Below are positions 36,555 to 49,200 of a DNA stretch of 64,000 nucleotides, piece by piece; within the stretch, counting starts at the first letter, position 1; every line of letters starts with the position of its first letter. The position numbers and the translations under genes were made by a program. The DNA is taken from NCBI GenBank assembly GCA_023055505.1, contig JALIRH010000027.1:2244501-2308500 (forward strand), in the 5' to 3' direction. Below the pieces are notes generated by a model, which worked only from the letters and a program-made list of their open reading frames with translations, had not been told where the DNA came from and searched no databases. This stretch comes from Callipepla californica brunnescens (lineage: Eukaryota > Chordata > Aves > Galliformes > Odontophoridae).

Positions 36555-38514
36555 GTTGTTTTTCTTTCTGTTCCTGATGTCTCTCTCTCCTCAATCATGC
36601 CTAGGCATCCTGGGAGGTGCACTCAGCATCACTGTCATCTGTCAAACAACTAGCTGCCACTTTAAGTACCGCAATTGGTTTAGCTTTACATTACATTCCT
36701 GCCTACAGATGAAGATGGACATATTTTTATAAGCTTATTTGTGCTGAGTAGTATCTTACTCAGGCCTTATTCACACTTAGCTCCAAGAAAGTGAGGTCAC
36801 TGTTCTGCCTGGGGAGCAGAGAAGGAACTGGAGCTTTGCACTCGCCCTTGCCTTCTTGATTTCACCCTGTCCATGTGACACCATACAAGGGACAGCCAGC
36901 AGCTGCAGGGACACACAGTGCTGGAAGGCAGCTGAGACTCTGTGCAACCACTGATGGGAGAGCAGCAGTGAAAGAGTAAGACAGGTGCCTGTGCAGATAA
37001 TTTTCTGTTCACTGTGCAAACCTGGGTAAGGCTGGGATAGTTCTGGCTCGCAGATACGATGGGGTTATCCCTAGTGTAAGAGGAAAAAGTACCAAAATCA
37101 AATAGATTAAAATCCATGTTGGCTCATGCCAGAAAAGCCATTAATATAACTAAATACTGTTGACAGGGAAAAAGATAAAAATCACATGTTAAAGCTGGGG
37201 AGGGGAGGATTTGATTAAAGATGGCCTAACTGATTCAGCAGTAATTAAGGTCGCTCTTCAAGTGGTGTGGTCTGCTCCTGCCAGGAAGGAGGCACTCTCC
37301 TCACTCACAGCAGCATTACTCGGGTGGAATTGGGCCACCTCTGCTCAGGCAGCTGCTGACACAGCTCCATGCAGAGCAGAGCAGAATCAGTCCCCCAAAA
37401 CGCCTGCAGCAACTGTATGGGATCAGATAAGATACCTCAGGAATGCAGCACTCAGTGGAGCACTTTTGTAATGCTTTAATTTCCATCCTTGGCTTACTCC
37501 ATCCCAGCTTTCATTAAGAGACAGTGGTTGGAGGAAAAGTTTTTGCATGAATTAGTTTAAAGGGCAGGAATTTACATTCGTGTTTTAATGGTGTGGAAAT
37601 GAATAATCTGATCAGGGAGAAACAAACGTGGGAGGGGCTGCTCCATGTTTTCCACTTACTTGAATGTAACACTTGGTTTCTTACTCAACTCCCTCTCCAG
37701 TTAACTGGCAGCAGTCCTCCTGACACGGAGGCCCTGCAGAGCACACAGATGCCCTCTGATGCTCATTATATAGCACTCATACTGGGGCAGGGGTCCAGCC
37801 CCAGCACACCTCACAGCACTGAGACTAGAAAGCAAAGGCACCACAGCCACAATGCAGCCACAGATTGGTAGGGGAAAGACCTTTAAATTAAAGATAGAAC
37901 TAAGAAGAGCTTCACAGCGTTGTTACAGAGCTTCATCCTAAGCCTCACTGCAGTCAGTGGGAGGCACTCACAAGCATCAGCTGAAATCCCTAGTGTGCTT
38001 GGATATATTTAAGAGCAGATACAGTCAAACAGCTCGTGTGTGTTACAAGGAGTTATTACATTTGCACTGTGCAGAAGTGGCAAAAAGCCAGATGGCTTCA
38101 CGCACAATTCTTTTCAAGCAGAAAAAAGCAAGACTCCAAACAAAGCCTTCAGCTCATCCAACGTTTCCAATCAAATGAACCAGCTACAGATACAGAACAA
38201 GCTATGGAAGCCATCAGACCTTCCTTCTCTTTGGATGCTCATGCACAAAAACAGCACTGATTCAACCCAGGCTACAGTGTCACATATTCTTTCATTTCTA
38301 AGCAACTGTGTGATACCCTGTACCACCTATCCCCAAAATAGAAAACGTTTTTATCATGTTATTATGGTAAGGTTGCTATTGACCTCACACAACCACTGTA
38401 CTCGTACAGTGAATTATCAACACTGCAGAGTTTTGTACATCTGTCTCATACTGATGAATCTAAACGTGCTTTGTGAGCTATTAATTCCAAGTGCACCTGT
38501 TAGAGAGGCAATAC
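36555..38514. other. Anonymous non-coding stretch
   Basis: No gene recognised. The 162-codon frame at 38,040-38,528 (the longest in the window) overlaps two other open phases, ends at the edge of a MIR-like relic, and has no recognisable domain. Likely chance. Confidence 0.5.
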
Positions 38515-38524
38515 TTTTATTTTA

Positions 38525-38616
38525 TTAATACATAAACTGAGATCCAACGTGTTAAGACGTTGCAATGAGTCAGTGGCAGCCAGGGACAGAAGCCAGATGT
38601 CCTATTCCAGTGGGAG
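38525..38616 (-). repeat. MIR/CORE-SINE relic, reverse orientation
   Basis: 'acataaactgagatccaacg', 'aatgagtcagtggcagccag' and 'ggacagaagccagatgtcct' follow the reverse complement of the MIR 5' and core region: 'gaaactgaggcacag', 'gccagtaagtggcagagc', 'caggaatagaacccaggtcct'. One of the better preserved relics in the window. Confidence 0.6.
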
Positions 38617-40376
38617 TTTGTTCATTAGATAAATACGCTTGGCATATTTATTTATTGCATAAACTAAGGGAGACAACACACTTGCCTGAACTTTCACAGC
38701 GAGTCACTGCAAAAGCCTGGAAAAGACCCCTGGAATACCCTTTAAAAAGTAATAATAAATAACAGCTCTGCCCTAAAACATTTTTACAGTACGTGCTTCA
38801 CTACTGTACTGACACTTGTAGTGCAGGGTTCATCCAAAAGAGGAGCAGTAATGAGGCCCTGCCTTGGGCACAGCCAAAGCTTTTTATTTTCACAAGGAGA
38901 ATCCCACAGACTAAAAGGCATGCTTACATGTCACTGATCTGTCAGAACTTTCTACAGCTATAAGAGGTCAGGCACACACGGATGTCAGCTTTCCCAAAGG
39001 AGATGGCAGGAACAAGCAACCAAAGGGAGGGGAAGATCTGAAACTGACTGAGGTGGAGGCTGTCCTGCAAAGCAAAGCACCAGGCACATCAGCTTTCCTC
39101 TAGACCCAGCAGGCTGGAGAGCACAGTGTGAGAGCTGGGCTGTCCCCTTCTCACCTGCTCCAGAAATGCAGCAGTAGGTCTGCATGAAACACCTGACTCT
39201 CGTGTTTCTAGAGGGAAGCATCCTGGGCAGAGAAGCTGCGCTACTCAGCCTCTCACACACTGATCCACAGATCACGTTCTCCTCAGAGGAGAAAGCAGTG
39301 CCATCATGTCTGGGAGAGCTTCCTCGGTAGCTATTTTAGTATAACAATTTCAGTTACAGCACAAATCTTTGAAGAGAAATGAGCACAAAGAGCCTGTAAA
39401 TAATCTCAAGCACAACTGCCCCTCCTCCAGGGAGCTCTCTGTCACAAGAGCAGAATCCAGTTAGGGAAATTAAGGGAACAGCAACTCTTCAGCTGTTGCT
39501 AGCTCTCCCAGAAGAGCATCCCACACTACAGTCACAACAAAAATGATGGACGAGCAGGTGTGTATGTAATAGTGCCATCTGGTGATTGCATCCAGAGCCC
39601 GAGCCATGGACTTTGCATATATGCAATGGGATGTGTGCTTACATGACAAACTCAGTATGTATTTGCCACAGTATTGTGAATAGGATTTTTATTTATTTCT
39701 AGGCACTGGCCTCAAAGTATACCACTGATGAAAATATTTACTAGCTCTACCACCAATTCTTTTGCTGTTGACATAGCTTCATGCTAAAAAAAAAAAAAAA
39801 AAAAAAGTAAAAAAAGTAAAAAAAAGAACAGTGCTGGGCTGAATTATTTCAGGAGTGTCGGTGCCCTCTATACATCAGTTTTCCTTAGGGGGATGAGGCC
39901 TTGCCAGATAAATGTCAGTCTTGTGATTAAAAGAAGCAATTTTCAGCCAGAACACAGGCACACACATTACTTGAGAAAGGCTCAAGGACATAAGAGGAAA
40001 GAAACAGTACAACTTAGGTTACTTACTAAAGATCTTTTCTGTAAAGAGAGCTTTGAAGAACGAGCTCTAAAGAAATAAAGAGGCCCAGGAAGAACAGCAG
40101 AGTGATCTGGAACCGGCAGAGGGAATCTGATGTTTACAAAGGGTAAGGACAGAAAAGTGTGACCTGGGAGAACGTTCTAGGATGGCACACATCTGTGCAA
40201 CTGACAGTCATTAATCTTTGCAAGAGTAGGAGCCACTCTTTTGCTCCATCTGTTTCTGATTACTGCCCCACTCAGCAGTGAGCCCAAATTGAGCAATTCA
40301 AACTCAATTCCAAACCATCCAAAGCGCAAAAGTTTTTGGAAGGTACAGAAACTGGAGTATCACACAAAAATTGCAA
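38617..40376. other. Anonymous non-coding stretch
   Basis: No gene recognised. Contains the long A tract at 39,786. Open frames are under 100 codons with no domain. Confidence 0.5.
39786..39828. repeat. Long A-rich tract (A21 then GTA7-type units)
   Basis: About 21 consecutive A are followed by 'gtaaaaaaagtaaaaaaaag'. This is a homopolymer with a decayed G/T-interrupted tail, and no clear retroposon precedes it. Confidence 0.85.
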
Positions 40377-40890
40377 GGTTCATTTATCCATGAACATGCA
40401 GTTAGTTCATGCATGAGTGCCAAAACAACACAAAAGCATACCCGTTAGGTCATGCACAAGTGCCAAATTATTTCATCCATGCACATCTAATTCGTTTAAG
40501 CAGGAACTGCTGGAGTATTCATGCATGAGCACCCAACAGGAGTGACTAATCAGGCTGCTGTTCACAAGTGCACAACTACCTCATGCATGAGCTCATGATT
40601 AATTTACCCATGGGTGCTTAACTGGTACTGCATGATCACCAACGAGCACGTTATTGGTACATGCTTGATTGCCCTTTTGGGTCACGTGTGAGCACTCAAG
40701 TGCTTCATGCACAAGCACCCAAATAATTTGTGTCTGATGGCCATATTTTATGCATGAGCACCCAATCACTGCATGCATGAATGCTCAATGAATTTATGCC
40801 CGAGGACCCAGATTCCACGCAGGAGCCCCCAGTCACCATGCACAGGAGCACCCATTTGGTTCCCACCTGAGCATCGTGTTGGGTGTTCAT
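40377..40890. repeat. Decayed minisatellite, 21-23 bp unit
   Basis: Words like ATGCATGAGCACCCA recur with a period of about 21-23 bases or its double over roughly 510 bases, some 20 or more units. Unit starts that I could align include 40,390, 40,409, 40,452, 40,479, 40,521, 40,564, 40,583, 40,610, 40,661, 40,684, 40,707, 40,750, 40,773, 40,796, 40,817 and 40,838. Typical spacings are 21, 22, 23, 42 and 43. The best units (40,521, 40,707, 40,750, 40,773) share ATGCATGA or ATGCACAA followed by GCACCCAA. Units are strongly diverged, and many have ATG(N)CATG or CACCCA changed. The array is therefore old and not being homogenised. No open frame runs through it in a way that would suggest a repeat protein. 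Confidence 0.8.
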
Positions 40891-42796
40891 GGCATACTTC
40901 ATCACCCAAGAGACGCAGTGGTGCCAGTGCCCAGGAGCTCTGAAATTGGCACCCAACATGTCCCCAAGCATCAACCCTCTGAAGTGCCCCAGTGCTTCAA
41001 GGCCTTACACATCCAAGAAGGAGCAGGAACTACTAGGGAAGGCAACTGAGGGAGTGCTGACTGAGGAGACATGCTCCTGGAATAAAGGCACTCAGTGTGC
41101 AAGATGAGCAGCCCACTGATCTTCCCTTGTATGCATCTTCTGCAAAAGTATCAGAAACATCACACCTGGAAGCAATGCTGTCTAGAAGCTCCGATACAGG
41201 CCCAGCTGCTTGTGATTCTGCAGCACACCCACAGGAACTCAAATGCACAGAGTAATGACTGCCAGTCCCTAGAGAAAAGCTTTGCTAACAAAAATGTGTT
41301 GGTTTTAGTATAAGACATGAAACTCTACAGCCTGCAGTGCCACGCGGGAGCTCAGATAAGATTATACAATGACACACAGCGGTCATAAAATCAGCCCACT
41401 CCAGTTAGGTCTTTGAGTAAGCCTAGTACCACTAAGTACAGCTTGCACAACTTCCCTTGTTCGGGCACAGGAAAAACATGGTGGTACATATGAAGCCTTG
41501 CTCACGCCAGTAAAAACGTATCAGGAATAAATGTATTTACTAATTCACAGTAGTGATGCCAATGGTTTTGGCTCAGCTACAGCTTCCTAGCTTTGGACAC
41601 AAGGTCACAAACCTCTAAGATTGTTGATTCTAACCCTGGAGTCAAAAAACCTCTAAAAGTGAGCTGGAGCTGGCTACTCCACAGGACAGAAAGCAAAGCA
41701 TAGGCACCCTTGTAACACTATGATAACTTTTTTGGCATTCGAATAGAAAAAAAAAGTAAACATTAGCAAGATTAGCAGAAAGGCTGGCTTCAGGAAGTTT
41801 TGGATCAGCTCTCTGCACTCATATGCAGTTAAATGCAAAGAAAGGAGCTGGCTAGAGCACTCTGCCTGGGAGCTCCCACCACAGCCCAAAAGAGGAGCTT
41901 GTTTCTGAGTGTGTGCAGCATGCATTGGTGCCCCATGCTCCCTCAGAAAAAGGCAAGTGCAGGACTGGCTGCAAGGCCAGGGAACACATCAGCCTGGCTT
42001 GCAGACAAACTCCCAACAGCAAAGTTATTCATTATTTATCAGAAACAATGATTTCTTGAAGTAACTGGCGGAAGCTGTAAATTAAGTCTGTTTGGTATTT
42101 CGTTCCATATTCAGAAAGTTTCCATACTAATTACACATTAGTCCTAGCCACGGCAATCTCATGACCAAAATTAGTCATGCCATTAATGTAAACCCTCCCA
42201 ATCTCCATCTCTTTTCTTAAGCAAAATCCATAGGCATTTAACATTTCTTCATGTGTTGAAATCCCTGCTGTTAGTGCTGAAACTTAACCTATCAGTGCTT
42301 GCATTCAAGGAGACCATCAACAGTCTGTGGTTAAATCCTCAAGGGGAGATAAGGCACCTGAACACCCGTGAATGCCTGGATTTATAGGCTCTCAGCAGAA
42401 TTTCTTCCTGCCCACAGTACTTAACATAAACATGAGCTGCATGAGGACCCACTGACCAGCCACCCCCTGCCTTTTTAAACATGGCTTTCTCCTTCTGCCC
42501 TGCCTACCCACAGCAGTTTTCCCCAGTAATGTTGCGAGTTATTGGCACTGTATTTCACACAAACAGCAGCGTTAGCAAGGAAAAAAAGAGAAATTAAAAA
42601 ACATCATTGTGATAGGATGTGATGCCAGTGAGGTAAGGTATCATGAAATGTATTGGCCCAGCTAATGAACAGTACTCCATAGCTTTAGAGGCATGGATAA
42701 TCTTTATGTAACTAAGTGGTTTACAAATCACTGATATTTTAGATAGGAAAATCAGTGAGTTTCCAGATGAAATGGATAAGGATGTTGCAAGAAAAT
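40891..42796. other. Anonymous non-coding stretch
   Basis: No gene recognised. Open frames are under 90 codons and overlap on both strands. Confidence 0.5.
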
Positions 42797-42822
42797 CAGC
42801 AGGCTGATTTAGCAGCCTGCTG
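42797..42822. repeat. Perfect 10-bp GC-rich hairpin
   Basis: CAGCAGGCTG (42,797-42,806) is exactly complementary to CAGCCTGCTG (42,813-42,822) around the loop ATTTAG. It lies inside a 147-codon minus-strand open frame (42,594-43,037) that has no recognisable domain. Confidence 0.85.
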
Positions 42823-43120
42823 TCTTGACTGCTTTTAAACTGTTTTGTAACTAGGTGAGAAGATGCCCTGTTACATGTGGACTTGGTGTACAGACTCAGT
42901 GGTTGAGAAATAGTACACAGATTCAATCTAATGCATACAGATAAGAGAGAGCCCACACTCCTGCTGGAGATGAAACAGGAACACTCAGACCTCACACATG
43001 CAGAGCTGCTCCTGTATTCCTGTAGTCTTAAGTACATGCCTGACCCTGATTACCACAGCATCTAATCGATTCCTAGCAGTGTATTGATCCTCTCAGCACT
43101 GCTGTAGAAAATGCCTTAAC

Positions 43121-43200
43121 AGCAATTTCACAGATATTAAGAGGAGGCATCAAGAGATTAACTGACTTGCCAAAAGTTAGAGAAGAAACCCGTGGAGCAC
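43121..43200 (-). repeat. MIR/CORE-SINE relic, reverse orientation
   Basis: 'aatttcacagatattaagag', 'gaggcatcaagagattaact' and 'gacttgccaaaagttagaga' correspond in order to the reverse-complement MIR phrases 'attttacagatgaggaaac', 'gaggcacagagaggttaagt' and 'gacttgcccaaggtcaca'. Three consecutive blocks make this convincing. Confidence 0.65.
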
Positions 43201-46200
43201 AAGTTTTTCAGGCTTCAGGTCAGTGTCACAGGTTTGCACTTCTGCTCAGAGCTCCCTCTTCATGAGAGATGCCTTGGCTGTAGCTGTTACTTTCTCTCTA
43301 CACCCCAACACCTGATTAGCTTGTAGAAAAATTAGGCATGTGTGGAAGATTTGCCCATGAACCATGCTGGGATTATTTCATTTTCAACTATGAGCTCCAA
43401 ACATTCATGAGTTTAAAGTAACAGCTCTACCCTGTGCGTGTTCTGTTTCATGCTCTTGTTTTGAGAAACTAGCAATAGTTTTGCTTTAATCATTGCTACA
43501 GGTGGTGCTTTGTAAGGGCATGCTTGGCTCCACAGCAGCTCTGGATCTGGCAGTGGCACAACGTATCCTCACTAGGAAAGGAGTTTACACACATTCAGTG
43601 AGACACAGGCCTTAAGGAAACATAGGCCTGCTTCCATGTGAGTGCCTGGACTCTTCTCCAGCTCCGTTACAAGGCTGATGAACAGGGAGGGTCACTGAAT
43701 TAGTACAGCAGAAAATGCTGTATGGAGCTGGAATACATCAAGCTTCACAGTAAGACACAAGCACAAGGATTGCTAATTCCAGGGCAGTTGCACCTTTCTA
43801 GAGGCATTTACCAGGGGACAAAGGCATCAAGGAAAAGGTCCAGCAACTGCCTCCATGCTGCATCAGGGTGATGGAAATCCATTCATATAATTTTTTTCCT
43901 GAAATGTGTATCTCCTTTCCACTGACAGCTTTTTATTAAAGGTAGCTGAAGCACACTGGATGCGTTTCCAAGTATTTTTCATAATAATTATCTGACCTTT
44001 CTTTTTCACCATTCATATTCTCAGCACTATTGCTTTTCAAGGCACATAGTGGATATTACAGCAAATACCTTCACAAAGCACTGTGAAGAACTCTTTGCTT
44101 TCCACATCTGAAATTCCCTACACAGAAAAGTTCTTTAGAAAAGAAAACATCAGTGAGAGATGACTGCATACTTGTCAAAGAGAAGAGAATCACATAGTCT
44201 ATTAAATCTGCTTTTATCAGAGCAAACTTTCATCCACAAAGAAAGGAAACACTTATCCGATCAGCACTGTTTGCAAAGGAAATGACAAATGGTGAATGTT
44301 TATAACTTAAAGTGTTTTTAATGAGCTTAAGTGCTGTATCCTAATACTGGAGGAAGAGTAAAAGTACTTAGAAAAACAAGCCATATAACCAAGGTTATGA
44401 GATTCGTTAATTCCCCTCGAACCACTCTGTACTAGTGTATATTCTTTCACCATCTTTGCCAGTCTTGTTTTCTGGCCTGTGGGATAATTGTAGCCTGGCA
44501 CAGAAAGAATGTGTCTTTTGCCAAATGTGAAAGTGAGCTCCTATGTCATCTCCCTGCTGGATTCAGTGGAGCCCATGACTGAATCGCCAGCCATTTGCAG
44601 CCAGCCTGCTCGCTGCCTTTAACTTTCCAGAGTGATTTTTGCATGACAGCCTCTGAGTGAAGCAAAATTCCAATTTTCCTGCTTCTGGGTAAAGCACAAG
44701 GGCAATGTTGCAGGTAACAGTGCAGACAAATCCAAGTTTGAAACCAGTTAAAACATCAAGTCAGAACAAGAATCTGGGAGTGTAATAATTTCATTAATCA
44801 TCTTCATAATCTTGGCATACATCAGGAACTCATTAGCAAAACTTAGGAGCTAAGCAGAGGAGTATGAATACTCAAAAAATTGCAATTAAAAAAGGACAAC
44901 AAAAACCCAAGGGAAGATCAAATAAACACTAATCTGATAAGGAAAGAACAATATAGAACTATGGAGAACAGTTCCCAATTGCCAGGATGAACCATGCAGA
45001 CAGATCCCTCTGCCTCCACTAAGGCAGTTTCACTGTTCACTCACAGATATAAAAGCAGGACCAAAGCATGAGGGCTTTAAGCTTTACGTACATGAGTAGG
45101 CAGAGAGAGACCATCAAAGCAAATCAAAGACAGAGACAGCAGCTAGGTTAACCTGTAATGGGCTTACTATCAAGTCCCAGACACCTCCATATATCACCAG
45201 GTTGCTCACGCATCCTTTATCACATAGTGGTCTCTACAATAAAAACATTTATTAGGCAAAGGGAAAGTCCAATCCCTGCTGCTGCTCTGTACGAATGACA
45301 AATGCAGACAGATTAAAGAAATCTCCAACAGGATTTTCTGGGAGAGAGGTTCCCAGACAAGCATTAGAGAAAAACCTTCTGAATGGTATGTAAAATCTTG
45401 CAAATTTGGACTAAGTAGCAAGCCAGCTGCTTGGAAATCATTTTGTTTGTTTGTTTCAAGATGTAGGTTAAGGCAGTGTTCTTGCTTAAATTTCACTAAT
45501 GGAAAGTCACAGTACCAACCAGGCTTTAGCACAGCAAATCCAAGGACTGTCTGGGTTTACATGGAAAAACTGAGACTGGAAGGAACACTGAGCTACCAGT
45601 ACTCCCAAGGTATTACAATGGCAGACACTGAATTCTGGGCAAGCCATTTTGTTGTGGAAACAACAGGCAATAGAAATCTAGCTGAGCTGTGTTGGCACAT
45701 GCTCCAAAACATTGCAAAAATTTCCTCTCAATTCCAAGTGACTGGTCTTGCAAGCATTTCTGAAAGCCCACAGCACATGAAGCTTTATTACCTTCAGCAC
45801 AACAATGCAACTGGAAAATAGAGAATGGCCTCCCCATGATTCCAGTACTGAAGTTAAGGTGGAAGGGGACATTCACAGCAACGCAACCTGAAAATCAAGG
45901 TGGTCTCCTGTACTGGGATTTCTAGAGAAGGACATCTGCCTTTTAGGAAATAACAAGCAGAGTTCTCATTAACTTCAGAGTGACTGAGTATGCATGCCAC
46001 AAAATATGTTCCTTAACCACAACTACTGAAAACATCACTTTCTAGGAAGAGATTGAAAGAACCATTTGCTATTCACCTGCTCAGGACAATATTAGACCTC
46101 CAAAGAGAAAATAAAATAGCAGGTGATATATAAATCAGCTTATACATAAAGACAATTAAGAAAAGGCAACTCCCATTCTCCCTCTTTCTCCAAGCACCCA

Positions 46201-49200
46201 ACAACCAACTCAAATGCTTAAGCACTTCAGATCTAACCTCATATTTAATACTCATACCAGTTTACACCACCTTGGGGTATATAAAATAGCCTAAGTGTGA
46301 GTATAACTAATTATGTGTAATCAAGAATTCAGGCTCCCATTGCTTGAGGTGGAAAAAATATCCATTCTAAATCCAACTTCATTTTGGAAATGAATTTTCA
46401 TGACTGATCAGCATATCTGCTAATCAACATATCTACAGTCTAGTCCTCCACAGTCAGTGCCAAGAACAGACGGTACTGACGACAAAAGATGATACAGTCT
46501 GCACGTTCATTGAATTCATTGGTGCTTGATGGATACTCTGTGCCCTTGGCAGAAAATTAAACGTGATTTACTGGAGTTGGAATGGACGAAGATGAAGTCC
46601 ATTTCAAGAATCTGTTTTCTCTCCAAACCTATATCCAGGAGCAGTGACCAAGTCCCCAGCACACAATCTTATCATTCATTGCAGAATTTAATTTCAAGGT
46701 AGAGCTGCTTAGCACGTCACTGCAAACACTGCAGGAGGACCTGGTGTGCCAGTAATGCCACAGGTCATGTCTGTGGACATGAACTGTGAACTGAAGATGG
46801 AGCTGCACAACACCTTGCAGTGCAGACAATGGTCCCTCTCATCCATGTTGACCTCAACAGACACTGACAAAACAAATCTACACAGGATATTGTGATTCAG
46901 GTCCTAGAACGCGATTGCCTTAACGTGTTGGAATAAAACTGTGGTATTTTCAGAACATAAAAGAAAACCAGTATGGCACCTGGCTCACAACTGGAACCTG
47001 CTCGTTAGCTCATCCTTGAGAAATCTCACTTCAGGATCTACCTTTTTCTAGACTAATGAGAATGAGAAAAAAATTGAGAGATGGGACACAGCTGCACTTC
47101 TGTTTTCTGCCTCCTAACTTAGCCCTCACATTCTGCATTCTCACCAAAGGAAAAAAAAAGTGCCCAAACACGTGACCACATTTCAAGAGTGACCTAGTTA
47201 GTTACTGTAGGTTTGGATCCTTTGCATTCTTGGCACCCAACATTTGCAACTGCATACATGAAAACCGGCATACAAAAACAGGGATTATTTTTTTCTTTCC
47301 CATGGCATATCAAAATAAAGTAAAGGTTGAAAACTGCCTGGAAATTCACATTGAATGAACACATCTGTCTGCAATCTTCAGGCTGTAAATAGTGCTGCTG
47401 GCAAACAGGAGAAGGATTATTTGAAGGGAAGAAATGTCCCAAGCATGGTGTTTTGCTGCACCATGCCCATGTTTTCATCCAGTACCAGAAGACTGCAGAA
47501 GTAAATGCACACCTACTAATTACTGAAGTCTGGAAATGGAAAAGCCACATCGACTGCTCTGATTCCCACATCCAGATACTCCTTGGAAATACTTTACTGT
47601 GAACTATGACAGCCGTAACTCACCAGAAAATGAGTACTATGGTACATGCTCTGTAATGGCGCTCAAATTTGGCTCCTGTTACTTGGCTTGTTATGGGAAG
47701 TACAGAGACATGATAAACCTCCTTTCTGGCTCTTCATTCCCATCCGCTGACCTCAGATCTTGTAACATATTTGTTTTGTAAAGTCACCCATTATTCAGTA
47801 GCAAGGATTAGCTGCTACAGCTAATGCCTGGGGTCTGATCTCAGACCTCAGTGCAGAGTCACTAAATTGGGAAAGTAGAAGTCCATACTTCAGTGTGTAA
47901 AAGTACAAATTTAAACAATCCCTCTGGATTTGAAAATCCCAAACAGATGGGTGGACCAGGCTCAGCAGATCCAGCTGGCTCACACTGGGTACCACTATCA
48001 CATCTGTAGCAGTACAGCAAGACAAATGTGCGAGCACGCTTTAAACAGGTACTTTCAAGAGAGAAAAGCTCTTTAAGACAGTTCTGGTTCTGCATATCAT
48101 CTGCAGCTAGGTTTTTTAGCTGAGCACATTGCTGCGTACCCACTTGGCACAGCCAAAGGAAAGTACACTTTATCCTGCATCGGTCAGCATTAGTGACAAG
48201 CAGATTCCACATAAGGGCATGAAACAGCACATACTGGCAACAGGGTATTCATAAGAACAGGGTGAGATTTAAACAAGAATTTCTTTCTTTGTACTTCTGT
48301 CCTGAAAACTTTGTCTAATCAGTTCAGACTACATAGAGGTAGCCTGTTTCTGGAGTAACAGAGGCTCCTAATTTATCCTTCAACATCATGCCTAACATCG
48401 TCACAATTGGATGCCAGGGTCCTTAGTTTGGAGCACTGGCTGTCAGAACAGAGATGGCCGTGGAGAGCTCCGAGCCACTCCACCATTAGAAACAATGGGA
48501 TCTATTAAAAAGGAAAAACAAAAATCAAGCCAGAAATCACTGACAAACTGAAGGGAGAGGGCAAAGATGCATGGATGCTTAGTAAGAGTTGAAATTGAGG
48601 CATAGAACCAAAATAGTTTGTTAGTGAATCAGGAGCATGGAAGGAGTCAGCGAGCAATGGAACAGCACACAGAGATCTGCTGGAAAATAATGCACACATT
48701 ATCATGCAACAGAGAACAGAAGCAGCGAGACTGAAAAAGAGCTACTCCAGAACAAATACCTCTGTGAAAACAAAACATTTTAAAGTGATTTTCTTCGTAC
48801 TGAGTCTACATAATTGTTTTTGTTGTTTTGTTTGCATTTGTTCTATGCAACTCTTTCACCAAATACATTGTAAATAAGAACACTGTAAACAAAAACATTC
48901 TAACAGTATGTTGGCATATACTCAGGGAATTCATGTGCAAAAGCATTTTCACTGAAATTCTGAAAGTTACACTCATCCAATCCAATAAAAGAATGAAAAT
49001 CACATGCGGAAAGTGAAACAGCACGTTATCTGAAATTAAAATACATCCTTGCCAATTCCAGCTGTTCAGACGCAACCAGTGAAAACCTTTGCTTTCCATT
49101 TGTCACACCAAAGTTGATATTAATGATTAAAAGAACATAGCCATCAAAATAGTAAAGCATAAACGTAGCATTGACAAAAATCTCACACATCTGTCCCCAC

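Noticed and set aside
38040..38528. 162-codon open frame, longest in the window
   Set aside because: Two other phases are open over its first part, composition is unremarkable, and it ends at a MIR-like relic.
47194..47571. 125-codon minus-strand frame, aromatic- and Cys-rich
   Set aside because: Briefly considered as a retroposon or membrane protein fragment; no ordered motif could be matched.
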